Positions 35,263 through 44,599 of a stretch of 64,000 nt of DNA are shown here, piece after piece. Under the pieces are notes generated by a model, which made no database searches, was not told the DNA's origin, and saw nothing but the letters and a program-made list of their open reading frames with translations. Numbering within the stretch: position 1 is the stretch's first letter; each line of letters begins with the position of its first letter. This DNA is from Fuscibacter oryzae (GTDB lineage: Bacteria; Pseudomonadota; Alphaproteobacteria; Rhodobacterales; Rhodobacteraceae): positions 1 to 64,000 of the forward strand of contig NZ_JAESVP010000005.1 in NCBI RefSeq assembly GCF_016765795.1, in the 5' to 3' direction. The position numbers and the translations under genes were made by a program.

Positions 35263-36182
35263 CCCGCCTCTTGCTGGCGGGCGCGCAGGGCGATGATGCT
35301 GCCCGCCGCCACGATCAGCGCCATGCCGATCCACGCCTGCGCATGCAGCGTCTGCCCCCAGATTACCCAGGTCCAAAAGGCCGAGGCCGGCAGGATGACA
35401 TATTCCAGAACCGAGGCACGGCCCGCATCGGTTATCTGATAGGCCCGGATCATAAAGCCCACGCCCAGCAGCGACCCGGCGGCCTGAACAAAGGTCCAGA
35501 ACCAAAAGCCCGCATTGGGCCAGACGGGGCCGCGCATCAGGAAATACTCGGCCCCGCTGGGCACTTGCGGCCCGGCGATGGCCAGCACGACGATGCCGAT
35601 CGCACCAAAAATGCCAAGGGCAATGAAGAACCCGGCCAGCAGCGTCTCTGCCCGCTCTTCTGCGCACCATTCGCGCGTGGCAATATTGCCCATGGCATAC
35701 ATCGCCCCCGCCGCGATGGGCAAAAGGGCCGCAAGTGACGCGCCAGACGTGGCCTCGCGCCCCAGAACCAGCAGCACGCCCAGAAACCCCAGCGCCACGG
35801 CCAGAATGCGCACCGGCCCGATCGGGTGGCCATAGGCGAACCGTGAAATCAGCAGCACGAAGATCGGGGCGGTGAACAGGCCGGCCGCCACCATTGCCAC
35901 CGGCAGAAAGGCCAGCGCGCCGAAATAGATCAGCATCGCCACGCCATGAATCAGTGACCGCGCCACCACGGCGCGCAGGTTCACCGGGCGCAAGCGCCGC
36001 CCTGTCACCGCGCAAAACAGCCCCAGAATCGCCATGGCCATACAGCCGCGCGTCAGGTGGAACTGCCACAGCCCGGCATCGCGGGCGATGACCTGCACAT
36101 AATTGTCGGTAAAGCCGATGACCATGGCATAGACCAAAATCAGGCCGGCCGCCGCCAAGGTGCGGTCTTGTGATGCAGGCAT
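35259..36182 (-). CDS. EamA/DMT-family membrane transporter
   Basis: Drug/metabolite transporter family protein, 307 residues with ten hydrophobic helices forming two EamA repeats (about residues 10-140 and 155-290). The substrate is unknown; relatives export amino acids, purines or other metabolites. The start ATG follows GAAGGAACCCC. It is divergent from the acyl-CoA ligase gene and converges on tdk. No regulator is adjacent. Confidence 0.85.
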   Translation of the reverse strand: MPASQDRTLAAAGLILVYAMVIGFTDNYVQVIARDAGLWQFHLTRGCMAMAILGLFCAVTGRRLRPVNLRAVVARSLIHGVAMLIYFGALAFLPVAMVAAGLFTAPIFVLLISRFAYGHPIGPVRILAVALGFLGVLLVLGREATSGASLAALLPIAAGAMYAMGNIATREWCAEERAETLLAGFFIALGIFGAIGIVVLAIAGPQVPSGAEYFLMRGPVWPNAGFWFWTFVQAAGSLLGVGFMIRAYQITDAGRASVLEYVILPASAFWTWVIWGQTLHAQAWIGMALIVAAGSIIALRARQQEAG

Positions 36183-36283
36183 GGGGGTTCCTTCGCTTCT
36201 TGTCTTTTCTTGTGGCGCGGGCGGCTGCATTGTGCATGGCGGAAAACGACACAAGCTCAAGAGTTTCCGGGGGAGGACACGCG

Positions 36284-37903
36284 ATGGGATGGTTGGCCGA
36301 TGAAAGCGGGCTGGAAAAGTGTGACGCCAATTATGTGCCGCTGTCGCCGCTGTCCTTCCTGAAACGCGCGGCGGATCTGTACGCCAGCCGCACCGCGATT
36401 GTCTGGAAATCGACCCGCCTGACCTATGCCGATTACGCGGAAGAGGTCAGCCGCCTTGCCTCAGCCCTTGCCTTGCGGGGCATCAAGCCGGGCGATGTGG
36501 TGGCCAGCCTGCTGCCCAACATCCCCCAGCAGGCCATCGCCCATTTCGGGGTGCCTGCGGCAGGTGCGGTGCTGAACACGATCAACACGCGGCTGGATGT
36601 CGATACCGTCGCCTATATCTTCGAACATGCCGGGGCCAAGCTGGTTCTGGTGGATTCCACGCTGATCCCGCTGGCCGAAGAAGCACTGCGCCGCATGACC
36701 GGGCCGCGCCCCGAACTGATCGAGGTTGTCGATCACGGCCAGGCCGCCAGCGGCCACCATTCGACATGGGAAGACCTGCTGGCCGGGGGCGACCCCGCCG
36801 CCGCATGGATCGCCCCGCAGGATGAATGGGAAAGCCTGGCGATCAACTACACCTCTGGCACAACCGGGCGGCCCAAGGGCGTGGTGTATCACCATCGTGG
36901 CGCCTATCTGGCCTGCATGGCAAATGCCATCGCCTGGCGGATGCAGCTTTTCCCCGCGGTGCTGACCATCGTTCCGCTGTTTCACTGCAATGCCTGGTGC
37001 CAGCCCTGGCTGGTGCCGATGATGGGGGGCACGCTGGTCTGCTGCCGCGACATCACCGCCAAGGCGATCTATGACGCAATCGCAGATGAGGGTGTCACCC
37101 ATTTCGGCGGCGCGCCCATCGTGTTGAACATGGTGATCAACGCCAAAGCCGAAGACCGTCGCCCCTTTGACCATGTGGTCGAGGTGTTCACCGCCGGTGC
37201 CCCACCCCCTGCCGCGACGCTGGCCGCGTTTGAACCCCTGGGCTTCAACGTCACGCAGGTTTACGGGCTGACCGAGACCTATGGCCCCTCGACCGAATGC
37301 CTGTGGCAACCGGATTGGGCGGGCGCGACCGGCGAAGAGCGCGCGGCGCTCAAGGCCCGCACCGGCGTGCGCATGGCCATGCTGGAAGGGGCCGAGGTGC
37401 AGGACACCCAAGGCAATCCCGTGCCCCGCGACGCCCACCATCTGGGAGAGATCGCCCTGCGCGGCAATCTGGTGATGAAGGGCTATTACAAGAACCCCAC
37501 CGCCACGGCCGAGGCGTTCAAGGGCGGCTGGTTCCGGTCTGGCGACATCGCGTTCCAGCACCCTGACGGCTATCTGAAGATCACCGACCGCGCGAAAGAC
37601 ATCATCATCTCGGGCGGCGAAAACGTCAGCTCAGTCGAGGTTGAGGGCGCACTGATGCACCACCCCGCCGTCAGCCTGTGCGCCGTGGTCGCCAAACCCG
37701 ATGAGAAATGGGGCGAGGTGCCTTGCGCCTTTGTCGAGCTGAAACCCGGCATGGAGGTGACGGACAAAGAGCTGATCGCCCATTGCCGCGCCCGTTTGGC
37801 GGGCTTTGCCACGCCAAAGATGGTGGTCTTTGCCGAACTGCCCAAAACCTCGACCGGCAAGATACAAAAGTTTGAATTGCGCGCCGTCGCGAAACTTCTC
37901 TAA
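36284..37903 (+). CDS. acyl-CoA synthetase (AMP-forming, DmdB-like)
   Basis: Acyl-CoA ligase of the ANL superfamily, 539 residues. The AMP-binding P-loop-like motif is INYTSGTTGRPKGVVYHH (about 187-204), then YGLTETYGP (about 327-335), the hinge GYLKITDRAKDIIISGGENV, and the C-terminal catalytic lysine in KTSTGKIQKFELR. Its length and motifs match the Rhodobacteraceae group that includes the 3-methylmercaptopropionate-CoA ligase DmdB, but also medium-chain fatty acyl-CoA ligases; the neighbours do not help to choose. The start ATG lies eight bases behind GGAGG. No other dmd genes are in the window. Confidence 0.88.
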   Translation: MGWLADESGLEKCDANYVPLSPLSFLKRAADLYASRTAIVWKSTRLTYADYAEEVSRLASALALRGIKPGDVVASLLPNIPQQAIAHFGVPAAGAVLNTINTRLDVDTVAYIFEHAGAKLVLVDSTLIPLAEEALRRMTGPRPELIEVVDHGQAASGHHSTWEDLLAGGDPAAAWIAPQDEWESLAINYTSGTTGRPKGVVYHHRGAYLACMANAIAWRMQLFPAVLTIVPLFHCNAWCQPWLVPMMGGTLVCCRDITAKAIYDAIADEGVTHFGGAPIVLNMVINAKAEDRRPFDHVVEVFTAGAPPPAATLAAFEPLGFNVTQVYGLTETYGPSTECLWQPDWAGATGEERAALKARTGVRMAMLEGAEVQDTQGNPVPRDAHHLGEIALRGNLVMKGYYKNPTATAEAFKGGWFRSGDIAFQHPDGYLKITDRAKDIIISGGENVSSVEVEGALMHHPAVSLCAVVAKPDEKWGEVPCAFVELKPGMEVTDKELIAHCRARLAGFATPKMVVFAELPKTSTGKIQKFELRAVAKLL

Positions 37904-37983
37904 GCGGCGGCAATCATGTCTGCCCGGCGATTGTGAAGCCGCAGCGGCTCGGCTAACCTGCAAAAAAACCAGAAAGGCAGGCA

Positions 37984-39015
37984 ATGCCGCCCCGGACGGC
38001 GCTTCGCAAATATGAACGGCTGGAAAGCCCCGGACTTTGGCGTGAAACACCTGCGGCCCAACGGCGCGAGGTGATTGTGGGCCTGCGCGAGGCGACGCTG
38101 ATTCTGGCCGATCCGCGCAGCGAGACGCCCTTGGCGCAATGGTCGCTGCCCGCGATTGAGCGGATGAACCCCGGCCAAAGCCCTGCGATCTTTTCGCCCG
38201 GCAGCGACGGAATCGAGACGCTGGAGATTGACGACAAAGAGATGATCGCCGCGCTGGATACGGTGCATGTTGTGATCGCCAAGCGCAAACCCCATCCGGG
38301 CCGGTTGCGCAACCTGATCCTGCTGGCGACGGTTGCGGCGCTGGCCTCGGTCGTGGTGTTCTGGCTGCCGGGGCGGCTGGTGGGGCATACCGCGCAGGTC
38401 TTGCCCGACCCGACCCGCGCCGATCTAGGGCAAGAGGCGCTGGCCGATCTGATCCGGCTGTCCGGCTCTCCGTGCCGGACAGTGCCGGGGCGGCGCGCGG
38501 CGGCCACGCTGGCCGCGCGGCTTTTCCCCGATGCGCCACCCCAGATCGAGGTGTTGCGCGAAGGGCTGACCCATCCGGCAAACCTGCCCGGCAACATTCT
38601 GCTGTTGCCCGCCAAGCTGGTACAAGACGCCAAATCGCCAGAGGTGGTGGCCGGTTATCTGATTGCCGAACATCTGCGCGCCCAAGGCACTGATCCCGTG
38701 CTGCCGCTTTTGGCACATCTGGGGCTGTGGTCTACCATCCGGCTTTTGACCACCGGCATGCCCGGTGCGGGAGCAATGGAGGGGTATGGCGAGGTGATCT
38801 CTACCGCAGCGCCGCCACCGCCCCTGCCGGATGAAGCACTGCTGCCAGAGTTTGCCAAGGCGCGCGTGCCCGCATCTCCCTACGCCTACAGCCTTGACCC
38901 GACCGGCGAAACCACGCTGGGCCTGATAGAGGCCGACCCTTTCGCCCATGAGGCTGGAGAGAGGATTCTGGGCGACGAGACCTGGCTGGAATTGCAGGCG
39001 ATCTGCACCGAATAG
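37984..39015 (+). CDS. membrane protein resembling a degenerate M48 peptidase
   Basis: 343 residues with one clear transmembrane helix (about 108-126, LILLATVAALASVVVFWL). The N-terminal cytoplasmic part has no recognised domain. The C-terminal half contains the pattern GNILLLPAKLVQDAKSPEVV followed by GYLIAEHLRAQGTDPVLPLL. This echoes M48 metallopeptidases (a GxIxV strand, then a helix with HExxH followed by DP), but the zinc motif is reduced to AEHLR, so catalysis is unlikely. This is distant similarity seen by eye only. The ATG lies 80 bases after the acyl-CoA ligase gene; no separate promoter is evident. Confidence 0.6.
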   Translation: MPPRTALRKYERLESPGLWRETPAAQRREVIVGLREATLILADPRSETPLAQWSLPAIERMNPGQSPAIFSPGSDGIETLEIDDKEMIAALDTVHVVIAKRKPHPGRLRNLILLATVAALASVVVFWLPGRLVGHTAQVLPDPTRADLGQEALADLIRLSGSPCRTVPGRRAAATLAARLFPDAPPQIEVLREGLTHPANLPGNILLLPAKLVQDAKSPEVVAGYLIAEHLRAQGTDPVLPLLAHLGLWSTIRLLTTGMPGAGAMEGYGEVISTAAPPPPLPDEALLPEFAKARVPASPYAYSLDPTGETTLGLIEADPFAHEAGERILGDETWLELQAICTE

Positions 39016-39018
39016 GTG

Positions 39019-39816
39019 TCAGCCGTCCGAGTTCTTGGTGGAATAGGTCACCTGACGGCGCAGTTGGGCCACGGGAACCTGCTTTCTGGTGACCAGACGG
39101 GCGGGGACGGTGCGGGTCCAGATCTGGTCCTGATCGGCCCAGCCCTGTTCGGTTCCGATACCCCGCCACGGGTTCAGCCGGTCATCCTTCCACGCCAGTT
39201 CATAGCCTTTGGGTGGGGTGGGAACCGGCTCGATCACCATATAGTCACCGCTTGCGGGGTTGGTCTTGCCACGCGGCGACACCGGGGCCGCCACCGTCGC
39301 GGGCGGACGCCAGCCGGTCGCAGTGCCATCACCGCGAGTGCAGACGATGGCCGCACCGCCACTGGCCAGGCTGACCTCTTCGGCCACGGGGGCCTCTGCA
39401 TAGCAGCCGAATACACCAGTTGCCGTTGCCCTGCCCACCACCGGACGCGCGGCCACGGGCAGCGGCGGGGCCTTGGCATAGGGCACGGGCTTGACGGCAA
39501 CCGGCGTGACCTTGGGGGCAGATGCTGCCTTTGGGGCCGCATCCGGCACGGTTTCGATCACTGGCTGCGGGCCAAAGCTGGGCGGATAGCCGCACATCGC
39601 CTTGTGATCGCGCGTGACGCGGGGCACCCAACTGGTTTGCCCGCCATAGCCCGCGCGCAGGAAAACGCAGCCGCGATTGTCCACGAATTGCTGCCCTTTG
39701 AACCCGGCAGGCGGCGTGTTGGTCGGCCCTGCGATGTCAGCAACAGCTTGCGCAGGAGCCAGAGTGACCCCACAAAAGCTGGCCCAAAGCGCAAGCGAAA
39801 CGACACGAAACAGCAT
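39019..39816 (-). CDS. Rhodobacteraceae exported hypothetical protein (SPOR-type architecture)
   Basis: 265 residues with a signal peptide (LFRVVSLALWASFCGVTLAP, likely cleaved after AQA near residue 24). The mature N-terminus has a cysteine-containing motif QQFVDNRGCVFLRAGYGGQT and WVPRVTRDHKAMCGY, then a proline/alanine/valine-rich linker, and ends in a conserved block with GYELAWKDDRLNPWRG and DQIWTRTVPARL. I recognise this layout from Rhodobacteraceae proteins annotated as SPOR-domain proteins, although no complete SPOR fold is visible here. It is probably periplasmic and peptidoglycan-related; the function is inferred. The start ATG has GGGGT upstream. Confidence 0.65.
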   Translation of the reverse strand: MLFRVVSLALWASFCGVTLAPAQAVADIAGPTNTPPAGFKGQQFVDNRGCVFLRAGYGGQTSWVPRVTRDHKAMCGYPPSFGPQPVIETVPDAAPKAASAPKVTPVAVKPVPYAKAPPLPVAARPVVGRATATGVFGCYAEAPVAEEVSLASGGAAIVCTRGDGTATGWRPPATVAAPVSPRGKTNPASGDYMVIEPVPTPPKGYELAWKDDRLNPWRGIGTEQGWADQDQIWTRTVPARLVTRKQVPVAQLRRQVTYSTKNSDG

Positions 39817-39883
39817 ATTCGACCCCAAAAGACTTGGGCGAATCATGCGGCAGGATTGTTTCCGAGTAAAGGGGAAAGCCCCC

Positions 39884-40516
39884 TTATTTTGTACCAAACA
39901 TGCGGTCACCCGCATCCCCTAGGCCTGGCACAATATATCCATGATCATTCAAATGGCTGTCTACCGCTGCTGTGACAATCGGCACATCGGGATGTGCAGT
40001 CTGCATGCGCTTGATGCCTTCGGGCGCGGCCAAAAGGCACAAAAACCGGATGTCTTTCGCGCCTGCATCCTTCAGCAACTGCACCGCTGCGGCACTGGAG
40101 TTTCCCGTCGCCAGCATCGGGTCCACCACGATCGACACCCGTTCATCCAGATGGTCGGGCAGCTTGTTGTAGTACTGCACGGGTTGCAGCGTTTCAGGGT
40201 CTCGGTATAGGCCGACAAACCCCACCCGCGCCGCCGGGATCAGCTCCAGAATGCCATCAAGCAGCCCATTGCCCGCCCGCAGGATCGACACCAAAGCCAG
40301 CTTTTTGCCGTCAATCGTGGGGGCATCCATCGGTTCCAGCGGGGTTTCAATGCGCTTTGTGGTCATCGGCAATTCGCGCGTGACCTCATAGGCCAGAAGC
40401 AGGCTGATTTCGCGCAGCAGCTTGCGAAAACTTGCAGTCGAGGTGTCTTTCTCGCGCATCAGCGTCAGCTTGTGCTGGACCAGCGGGTGGGAAACGACGG
40501 TCAGGTGGTCAAGCAT
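39884..40516 (-). CDS. upp: uracil phosphoribosyltransferase
   Basis: Upp, 210 residues. It converts uracil and PRPP to UMP. The PRPP-binding motif is [18 protein letters not shown] (about 130-147). The N-terminus [20 protein letters not shown] and the C-terminal [13 protein letters not shown] are family signatures. The start ATG has GGAGGCCGCCG upstream, inside the add coding region; the genes overlap by eight bases. It is the last gene of the nucleoside-salvage operon. Confidence 0.97.
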   Translation of the reverse strand: MLDHLTVVSHPLVQHKLTLMREKDTSTASFRKLLREISLLLAYEVTRELPMTTKRIETPLEPMDAPTIDGKKLALVSILRAGNGLLDGILELIPAARVGFVGLYRDPETLQPVQYYNKLPDHLDERVSIVVDPMLATGNSSAAAVQLLKDAGAKDIRFLCLLAAPEGIKRMQTAHPDVPIVTAAVDSHLNDHGYIVPGLGDAGDRMFGTK

Positions 40517-41501
40517 CGGCGGCCTCCAGCTTTTTGGCGATCTTTGCCTTGGTATCGGCGTCACAGAATGCGGCGTCAAGCGCGGTGCGGGCGATCTGAC
40601 GGAACACCCCCTCGTCCCAATCAAAGGCGCGGTTCAGCATGTCATATTCCCGCGCCATGGTGGTGTGGAAGAACGGCGGATCGTCGGTGTTGATCGTCAC
40701 TTTCACGCCCCGGTCGTAAAGCTGCTCGATCGGGTGCGCCCGCCAGCCGGGATAGATGCCCAGCGCGATGTTGGAACCGGGGCAGACCTCCAGCACCGTG
40801 CCGCGCTCGGCCAGCTCATCAACCAGCGCAAGATCCTCGATGGCACGCACCCCGTGGCCGATGCGCTCAACACCCAGATCGGTGATGGCATCGCGCACTT
40901 CCTGCGGGCCGTTCCATTCGCCGGCATGGGCGGTCAGGCGCAGCCCGGCTTCACGCGCGCAATCGAAGGCCCAGCGGAAATCCTTCAGCTTGCCGGACCG
41001 CTCATCGCCGCCGATGCCAAAGCCGGTGATGAACCGGCCCGCCGTTTCCGCCGCGCAGATTGCGGTTTCACGGGCCTTGTCGGGGCCAAAATGGCGGATG
41101 GGGGTGACGATGCCGCGCAGGGTGATGCCCATGGTGCGTTCGGCCTGATCGGCGGCGTCCTCAATCGCGGCCAGATAGTCGCGCCAGGCGGCAAGATCAC
41201 GGTTGCCGCAGAAATCTGGCGACAGGAAGGTTTCGCTGTAGATCACGCCATTTGCGGCACTTTCTTCAAGCACGGCCAGGGTCAGGCGACGAAAATCTTC
41301 GGGGGTTTGCAGCGGGGTGCAGGCCGCCTCGTACACTTTCAGAAAGTGCCAAAAATCGGTGTAACTGTAGCTGCCGTCCTCGGCAAAGATACCGGAAATG
41401 TCGATGTGCTTTTCGCGGGCAAGGCCGCGGATAAAGGCCGGGGGTGCCGCCCCTTCAAGGTGGAGGTGCAGCTCCACATTCGGCAAGTCTTTGAGGGTCA
41501 A
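40509..41501 (-). CDS. add: adenosine deaminase
   Basis: Add, 330 residues. It deaminates (deoxy)adenosine to (deoxy)inosine. Zinc ligands are HLHLEG (about 12-17), the histidine in LTAHAGEW (about 190) and the aspartate pair in INTDDPPFF (about 267-275); the catalytic glutamate is the E in HAGEW. Its start overlaps the deoB stop by four bases (ATGA). It is the fourth gene in cdd-deoA-deoB-add-upp. Some relatives act on adenine rather than adenosine, but the operon favours nucleosides. Confidence 0.93.
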   Translation of the reverse strand: MTLKDLPNVELHLHLEGAAPPAFIRGLAREKHIDISGIFAEDGSYSYTDFWHFLKVYEAACTPLQTPEDFRRLTLAVLEESAANGVIYSETFLSPDFCGNRDLAAWRDYLAAIEDAADQAERTMGITLRGIVTPIRHFGPDKARETAICAAETAGRFITGFGIGGDERSGKLKDFRWAFDCAREAGLRLTAHAGEWNGPQEVRDAITDLGVERIGHGVRAIEDLALVDELAERGTVLEVCPGSNIALGIYPGWRAHPIEQLYDRGVKVTINTDDPPFFHTTMAREYDMLNRAFDWDEGVFRQIARTALDAAFCDADTKAKIAKKLEAADA

Positions 41502-42694
41502 AGAAAACTCCTTCCCGGGCCTTGTGAGGGCACGCCCAGATGTGCAGCGATGGAGGCGGCCACATCGGTAAAGGCACGCAGGCCGATGCTGCCCGAACCC
41601 GCCCCCGCGCAGAGCAGCGGCACCCTCTCGCGGGTATGATCAGTGCCGCGCCAGGTCGGGTCATTGCCATGATCGGCGGTGAAAATCGCCAGATCGCCAG
41701 GTTTGAGGCGAGCAAGGAAGGCCCAGGCGCGGGCATCGAACCATTCCAGCGCACGGGCGTAACCCGCCACATCGCGGGGGTGGCCGTAAAGGCTGTCAAA
41801 CTCGACAAAGTTGGCAAAGGTCAAGGAACCATCTTCCGCATCCGCCCCAAGACGGTCCAGATGATCGAAAAGGTCAATGTCGTTTTTGCCCTTCCACAGC
41901 TTGCCAATGCCCCGCATTGAAAAGATGTCGCCAATCTTGCCCACGGCATGGGTGGCCCGCCCTGCCCCTGCCACCCAATCCAGCAGCGTAGGTGCAGGGG
42001 GCGCGATGGCATAGTCGTGGCGGTTGGCAGTACGGTGAAAATTATCGCAACTTCCGGTGAAGGGCCGGGCGATCACGCGGCCCACCTTCATCGCATGCAG
42101 ATGGGGCGCAAGATCGGCGCAAAGCTTCAGCAGGCGGTCCAGCCCAAACGTTTCTTCATGCGCGGCAATCTGGAAAACGCTATCGGCAGAAGTATAGCAG
42201 ATCGGCCAGCCGGTGCGCAGATGTTCCTCACAATGCGCGGCGATGATGGGCATGCCAGAGGCATGGCAATTTCCTAAAATCCCTTCTGTTCCAGCAAGCT
42301 GACAGACAATCTTGACAAGATTTTCTGGAAAGGCTGGGACAGTATCGGGAAAGTAATGCCAGTCCCATGGCACCGGCACGCCTGCCAATTCCCAGTGGCC
42401 AGAGGGGGTATCTTTGCCCTTGCTCACCTCGGTCGCAGCCCCCCACAGGCCATTTGTACCATCGTGCAATCCGGGCGCGCGCAGCCCAGAGGCCAGTGCA
42501 ATCGCCTGCCCCAGCCCCAACGCGGCAAGGTTCGGCAGGTTCAGCGGGCCGCTGCGACCCACCTCTGCCAGACCGGCGGCGCAGGCACGCGCGATATGGC
42601 CAAGGGTATTCGCGCCCTCATCACCAAAGGCAGTTGCATCGGGCGCACCGCCGCAACCCACGGAATCCATTACGATCAGAAAGGCGCGCGGCAT
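41498..42694 (-). CDS. deoB: phosphopentomutase DeoB
   Basis: DeoB, 398 residues, alkaline-phosphatase fold. It interconverts (deoxy)ribose 1- and 5-phosphates. The metal-binding start is MDSVGCGGAPDA (about 9-20), the phospho-acceptor threonine is in GKDTPSGHWE (about 90-99), and FTADHGNDPTWRGTDHT (about 345-361) carries the second metal set. Start and stop are tightly packed: TGACATG with deoA upstream and ATGA with add downstream. It turns the pentose 1-phosphate made by DeoA into a form usable by glycolysis. Confidence 0.95.
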   Translation of the reverse strand: MPRAFLIVMDSVGCGGAPDATAFGDEGANTLGHIARACAAGLAEVGRSGPLNLPNLAALGLGQAIALASGLRAPGLHDGTNGLWGAATEVSKGKDTPSGHWELAGVPVPWDWHYFPDTVPAFPENLVKIVCQLAGTEGILGNCHASGMPIIAAHCEEHLRTGWPICYTSADSVFQIAAHEETFGLDRLLKLCADLAPHLHAMKVGRVIARPFTGSCDNFHRTANRHDYAIAPPAPTLLDWVAGAGRATHAVGKIGDIFSMRGIGKLWKGKNDIDLFDHLDRLGADAEDGSLTFANFVEFDSLYGHPRDVAGYARALEWFDARAWAFLARLKPGDLAIFTADHGNDPTWRGTDHTRERVPLLCAGAGSGSIGLRAFTDVAASIAAHLGVPSQGPGRSFL

Positions 42695-42695
42695 G

Positions 42696-44003
42696 TCAGG
42701 CAATCCTTTTGAGAACAAGGGCAGGTTCAGTCCCGGCCTGTTCTGCCAGCCGATAGGCCCCCTGCACCATTGCAATCGCAGCAGCGGCGGCATCGGCGTT
42801 GGCGGCGTGAACCATCGCCAACGGATCGCCACGCCCGATCTCGTCCCCCAGACCCGCCAGATCGGATAGCCCGACCGAAGGGTTGATCCGCTCGCCCTCA
42901 CGTTGACGCCCGCCACCCAAAGCCACAACCGCCAGCCCCAGCACCTGCCCGTCGATGGCCACGACATGACCCGCTTCGGGGCTTGGCACCTCCACCACCA
43001 CGGGGGCTGCGGGTAGCCGGTCGGCCCAGCGATCGACAAAATCGGCGGGGCCACCCTGGGCCGCCACCATCCGCCCGAACCATTCGGCCGCAGCGCCCGA
43101 TTGCAGGGCCTGCCCGATCCGGCCCGCCCCATCGGCGGCATCGGCGGCAAGCCCTCCCAAGGCCAGCGCCTCGCCCCCCAAAGCCACCGTCAGATCCCAC
43201 AAGGCGGTGTTCACCGAGGTGCCGGTCAAGGTCTCCATCGTCTCGATCACCTCCAGCGCGTTTCCGGCGGCGGTGGCCAGGGGCTGGCTCATATCGGTGA
43301 TCAGCGCCGAGGTCATGCAACCGGCCCCTTGCGCCGTAGTCACCAGCGCGCGGGCAAGTGCCTCGGCCTGATCCAGCGTTTTCATAAAGGCGCCAGAGCC
43401 GCATTTCACATCCAGAACCAGCGCCTCCAGCCCCGCCGCCAGCTTTTTCGACAGGATTGATGCGGTGATCAGATCAATGCTTTCCACCGTGCCCGACACA
43501 TCGCGGATGGCATATAGCCGCCGGTCGGCGGGCGCGATTTCGGCGCTGGCCGATACGATGGCGCAGCGGATGTCGGACAATTGGCGGCGCAACTGGTCTT
43601 CCGAAAGGCCGGTGCGGAACCCGGGAATCGACTCCAGCTTGTCCAACGTGCCGCCGGTATGGCCAAGGCCACGGCCCGAGATCATCGGCACATAGGCACC
43701 ACACGCCGCAAGCGCCGGGGCGAGCAACAGCGAGATGCAATCGCCAATCCCCCCGGTGGAATGCTTGTCCAGCACCGGGCCCGGCATGTCCCAGCGCAGC
43801 ACCTGACCGGAATCGCGCATGCCCATGGTCAGGGCAACGCGCCCGTCCTCTCCCAAGCCCTTCAGCAGCACGGACATGGCAAAAGCCCCGGCCTGCGCAT
43901 CGGTGACGGTGCCATCCGCCAGCCCGCGCGCGAACCAGCGCAGCGCATCACGCGACGGCACGCCCCCGTCGCGAATCTGGGCAATGATGGCACGCGCATC
44001 CAT
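42696..44003 (-). CDS. deoA: thymidine phosphorylase DeoA
   Basis: DeoA, 435 residues. It phosphorolyses thymidine to thymine and deoxyribose 1-phosphate. The phosphate-binding motif is VLDKHSTGGIGD (about 79-90), with SGRGLGHTGGTLDKLESIPG (about 109-128) forming the pyrimidine phosphorylase signature. The start ATG overlaps the cdd stop by one base (TGATG). An upstream in-frame start would add 46 residues inside cdd and is not likely. It lies in the middle of the salvage operon. Confidence 0.96.
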   Translation of the reverse strand: MDARAIIAQIRDGGVPSRDALRWFARGLADGTVTDAQAGAFAMSVLLKGLGEDGRVALTMGMRDSGQVLRWDMPGPVLDKHSTGGIGDCISLLLAPALAACGAYVPMISGRGLGHTGGTLDKLESIPGFRTGLSEDQLRRQLSDIRCAIVSASAEIAPADRRLYAIRDVSGTVESIDLITASILSKKLAAGLEALVLDVKCGSGAFMKTLDQAEALARALVTTAQGAGCMTSALITDMSQPLATAAGNALEVIETMETLTGTSVNTALWDLTVALGGEALALGGLAADAADGAGRIGQALQSGAAAEWFGRMVAAQGGPADFVDRWADRLPAAPVVVEVPSPEAGHVVAIDGQVLGLAVVALGGGRQREGERINPSVGLSDLAGLGDEIGRGDPLAMVHAANADAAAAAIAMVQGAYRLAEQAGTEPALVLKRIA

Positions 44004-44395
44004 CAACTGCGGTCCATGTGTTGGCTGGTGAAAAGGCCGGGCAACAATTCTGCCACCGTCATCACCTTTTCCAGCCCGTCGGTCGTGGCAAGCGTCACCC
44101 TGACATCGGGGGCGGCGAATTCGGCAATCTTTTGACGGCACCCGCCGCAGGGCGGCACCGGCGACGGGCTGTCGGCGATCACGAAAACTTCGGCGATGCG
44201 GGTTTCACCAGCCGCGACCATGGCGGCAATCGCCCCCGCCTCGGCGCAGGTGCCTTCGGGGTAGGCGACGTTTTCGACGTTGCAGCCCTGATAGATGGCC
44301 CCATCCGCCCCCCGGATCGCTGCCCCCACCTTGAACCGCGAATAGGGCGCATAGGCCTTTTCGCGCACATCCTTGGCTGCCTGCAAAAGGGACAT
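44003..44395 (-). CDS. cdd: cytidine deaminase
   Basis: Cdd, 130 residues, homotetrameric type. It deaminates cytidine and deoxycytidine to (deoxy)uridine. Zinc and catalytic residues are in GCNVENVAYPEGTCAEAGAI (C and E) and in PCGGCRQKIAEF (two cysteines). The start ATG has GGAG upstream. It is the first gene of the operon; the promoter must lie in the 204-base divergent region shared with maeB, where no other gene is seen. Confidence 0.96.
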   Translation of the reverse strand: MSLLQAAKDVREKAYAPYSRFKVGAAIRGADGAIYQGCNVENVAYPEGTCAEAGAIAAMVAAGETRIAEVFVIADSPSPVPPCGGCRQKIAEFAAPDVRVTLATTDGLEKVMTVAELLPGLFTSQHMDRS

Positions 44396-44599
44396 CGGGG
44401 GCTCCACCATTTCTTGACCATCTGGTTGGAGTCTGGGCCGCGCCGGGGCAAAGCGCAAGCATTCCCACCCGTGCATGGCGGAATCACGTTTCTGCGGGCT
44501 ATGATCGCGGCAAGCCCGGCGGTATGACCCAGCAGCATCCCAAAGATAGCCCGGTCACAAGAAATGGTTTAGGGCTGAACCAGATCATAGGAGGACCAG

